Assembly (NCBI RefSeq): GCF_002252705.1
Contig: NZ_NQLA01000031.1
Location: forward strand, 1 to 35,840
From: Vulcanococcus limneticus LL
GTDB lineage: Bacteria; Cyanobacteriota; Cyanobacteriia; PCC-6307; Cyanobiaceae
DNA length: 35,840 bases
Reading direction: 5' to 3'
In this document: in pieces, positions 32,690-35,840 of the stretch
How the letters are laid out: each line of letters starts with the position of its first letter
How positions within the stretch are numbered: position 1 is the stretch's first letter
Notes under the pieces: model-generated
The model's database searches: none
Told to the model about the DNA's origin: nothing
What the model saw: only the letters and a program-made list of their open reading frames with translations
Program-made: the position numbers and the translations under genes

Positions 32690-32932
32690 ATGGGGAACCT
32701 CTTCGAGAGCCGCACCGGGGCCAGCTTCGATGCCTCCCAGCCCGGCGTGCGCACCCTGCAGGCCTGGGTGCGCAGCAAGAGCCCCATCAACGTGCAGCTG
32801 AGCGACGGCACCAAGCTGGACGGCATCCTGCGCTGGGTCGACGGGGAGTTCCTCGGCTTGCAGCCTGAATACGAGAAGCAGCCGATCCTGGTGAGCCGCA
32901 GCGCCGTGGCGGTGATCCGGATCCTGGCCTGA
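32690..32932 (+). CDS. hfq: Hfq-like RNA-binding protein (cyanobacterial type)
   Basis: This 80-residue protein has an Sm-fold pattern: helix GVRTLQAWVRS, then strands INVQLSDGTKLDGILRWVDG (Sm1 region), and QPILVSRSAVAVIRIL (Sm2 region). Cyanobacterial Hfq differs from the enterobacterial protein; it lacks the usual YKHA motif and binds sRNA poorly, but it is linked to motility and type IV pili in Synechocystis. Adjacency to dapF is a known cyanobacterial arrangement as I recall. It diverges from dapF with only 11 bases between the two starts, so promoters must lie within or overlap the genes. The ATG at 32690 lacks a strong Shine-Dalgarno. Confidence 0.82.
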   Translation: MGNLFESRTGASFDASQPGVRTLQAWVRSKSPINVQLSDGTKLDGILRWVDGEFLGLQPEYEKQPILVSRSAVAVIRILA

Positions 32933-32986
32933 CAACGCTGCCAGCTCCCAGGCCCGCTCGAGTGGCTGTGGCACCATCACAGGCTT

Positions 32987-35647
<2,661 letters not shown>

Positions 35648-35673
35648 GCACGCTGACAGGCCCCGCGACGACC

Positions 35674-35743
35674 TCAGAGGGCCTCGTCCACCAGAGCCTC
35701 CAAACGACCCGACTGAACCGCCTCGACCAGGCAGCGGTGATCC
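35674..35743 (-). pseudogene. 3' remnant of a gene cut by the right IS end
   Basis: Twenty-two codons, DHRCLVEAVQSGRLEALVDE plus two, end in TGA at 35676-35674. The composition is convincingly protein-like and the frame runs up to the IS border at 35743/35744. The rest of the gene lies outside, so the copy is either interrupted by the element or cut by the assembly. The product is not recognised. Confidence 0.5.
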
Positions 35744-35840
35744 TGACGTGACCCCCTTTGTCGGTCCAGTCCTTATGAGAGTGGGTGGATGTGGTCATGC
35801 TGCAACTCCCTGTTGAGCTGCCTCCAGGGGCGTACGCCCC
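35744..35840 (-). mobile_element. Insertion-sequence right end (inverted copy, right edge)
   Basis: This is the exact reverse complement of 1-97, with the tip TGACGTGACCCCC at its inner border. It represents the same end of the same element as at the left, facing the other way. The mobile element or the assembly break continues beyond the window. Confidence 0.7.
35795..35839 (-). CDS. Transposase C-terminal fragment (edge-truncated)
   Basis: This is the mirror copy of the fragment at 2-46: GRTPLEAAQQGVAA then TGA. It supports both window edges being the 3' end of an integrase-type transposase gene. Confidence 0.5.
   Translation of the reverse strand, partial: GRTPLEAAQQGVAA

Overview
The window is a piece of a high-GC picocyanobacterial chromosome, most likely Cyanobium or a related freshwater/brackish Synechococcus. 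GC is about 70% by eye. The evidence is the gene set: a cyanobacterial-type Hfq next to dapF, HemJ, a DivIVA/Cdv3-like gene coupled to coaD, the cyanobacterial families DUF3370, DUF4330 and DUF1995, CobN and B12-dependent MetH, plus occasional HIP1 octamers (GCGATCGC). About 30 chromosomal genes were found. No tRNA, rRNA, CRISPR array or prophage was seen.

The two ends are special. Bases 1-97 and 35744-35840 are perfect reverse complements. Each carries the last codons of a DDE-type transposase (GRTPLEAAQQG then stop) and an inverted-repeat tip ending in TCA. The segment is therefore bounded by two oppositely oriented copies of one insertion sequence, or by assembly breaks inside that repeat. 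The right copy abuts the last 22 codons of a gene whose remainder is missing.

Layout. 301-3145 (-): a secreted DUF3370 protein followed by a ribbon-helix-helix/J-domain fusion. 3383-3565 (+): a small coiled-coil protein whose 3' end overlaps that of the facing sigma factor. 3522-8744 (-): DUF2237, gpsA, a PhzF-like protein, a SpoIID/LytB protein, an Ap4A phosphorylase-like enzyme and a group 3 sigma factor, tightly packed. 8816-9043 (+): a small acidic protein. 9148-14252 (-): ilvE, metH and a conserved 90-residue protein. 14362-18180 (+): cobN, divergent from ilvE. 18192-22225 (-): a compact run of a small secreted protein, an Fe-S (6-4)-type photolyase, a small RHH-like protein, hemJ, a PHP-domain protein and a conserved 173-residue protein. 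22226-23487: an intergenic stretch and a phytanoyl-CoA-dioxygenase-like gene of visibly lower GC, the best candidate for acquired DNA. 23488-26030 (-): uvrC and a flavin-reductase-like protein. 26091-27529 (+): coaD and the DivIVA-like gene. 27565-32678 (-): dapF with an unusual Cys-bearing tail, a cysteine desulfurase, DUF1995, DUF4330 and a PBP4-type D,D-carboxypeptidase. 32690-35647 (+): hfq and leuS.

Most of the window is ordinary core metabolism: methionine/B12, branched-chain amino acids, lysine/peptidoglycan, CoA, haem, DNA repair and cell division. Neighbouring genes are often coupled by ATGA or TGATG overlaps. I see no convincing new multi-gene defence or mobile system. The points most worth following are the IS-bounded ends, the dapF tail next to the desulfurase, the RHH-J fusion, and the low-GC dioxygenase locus with its dyads.
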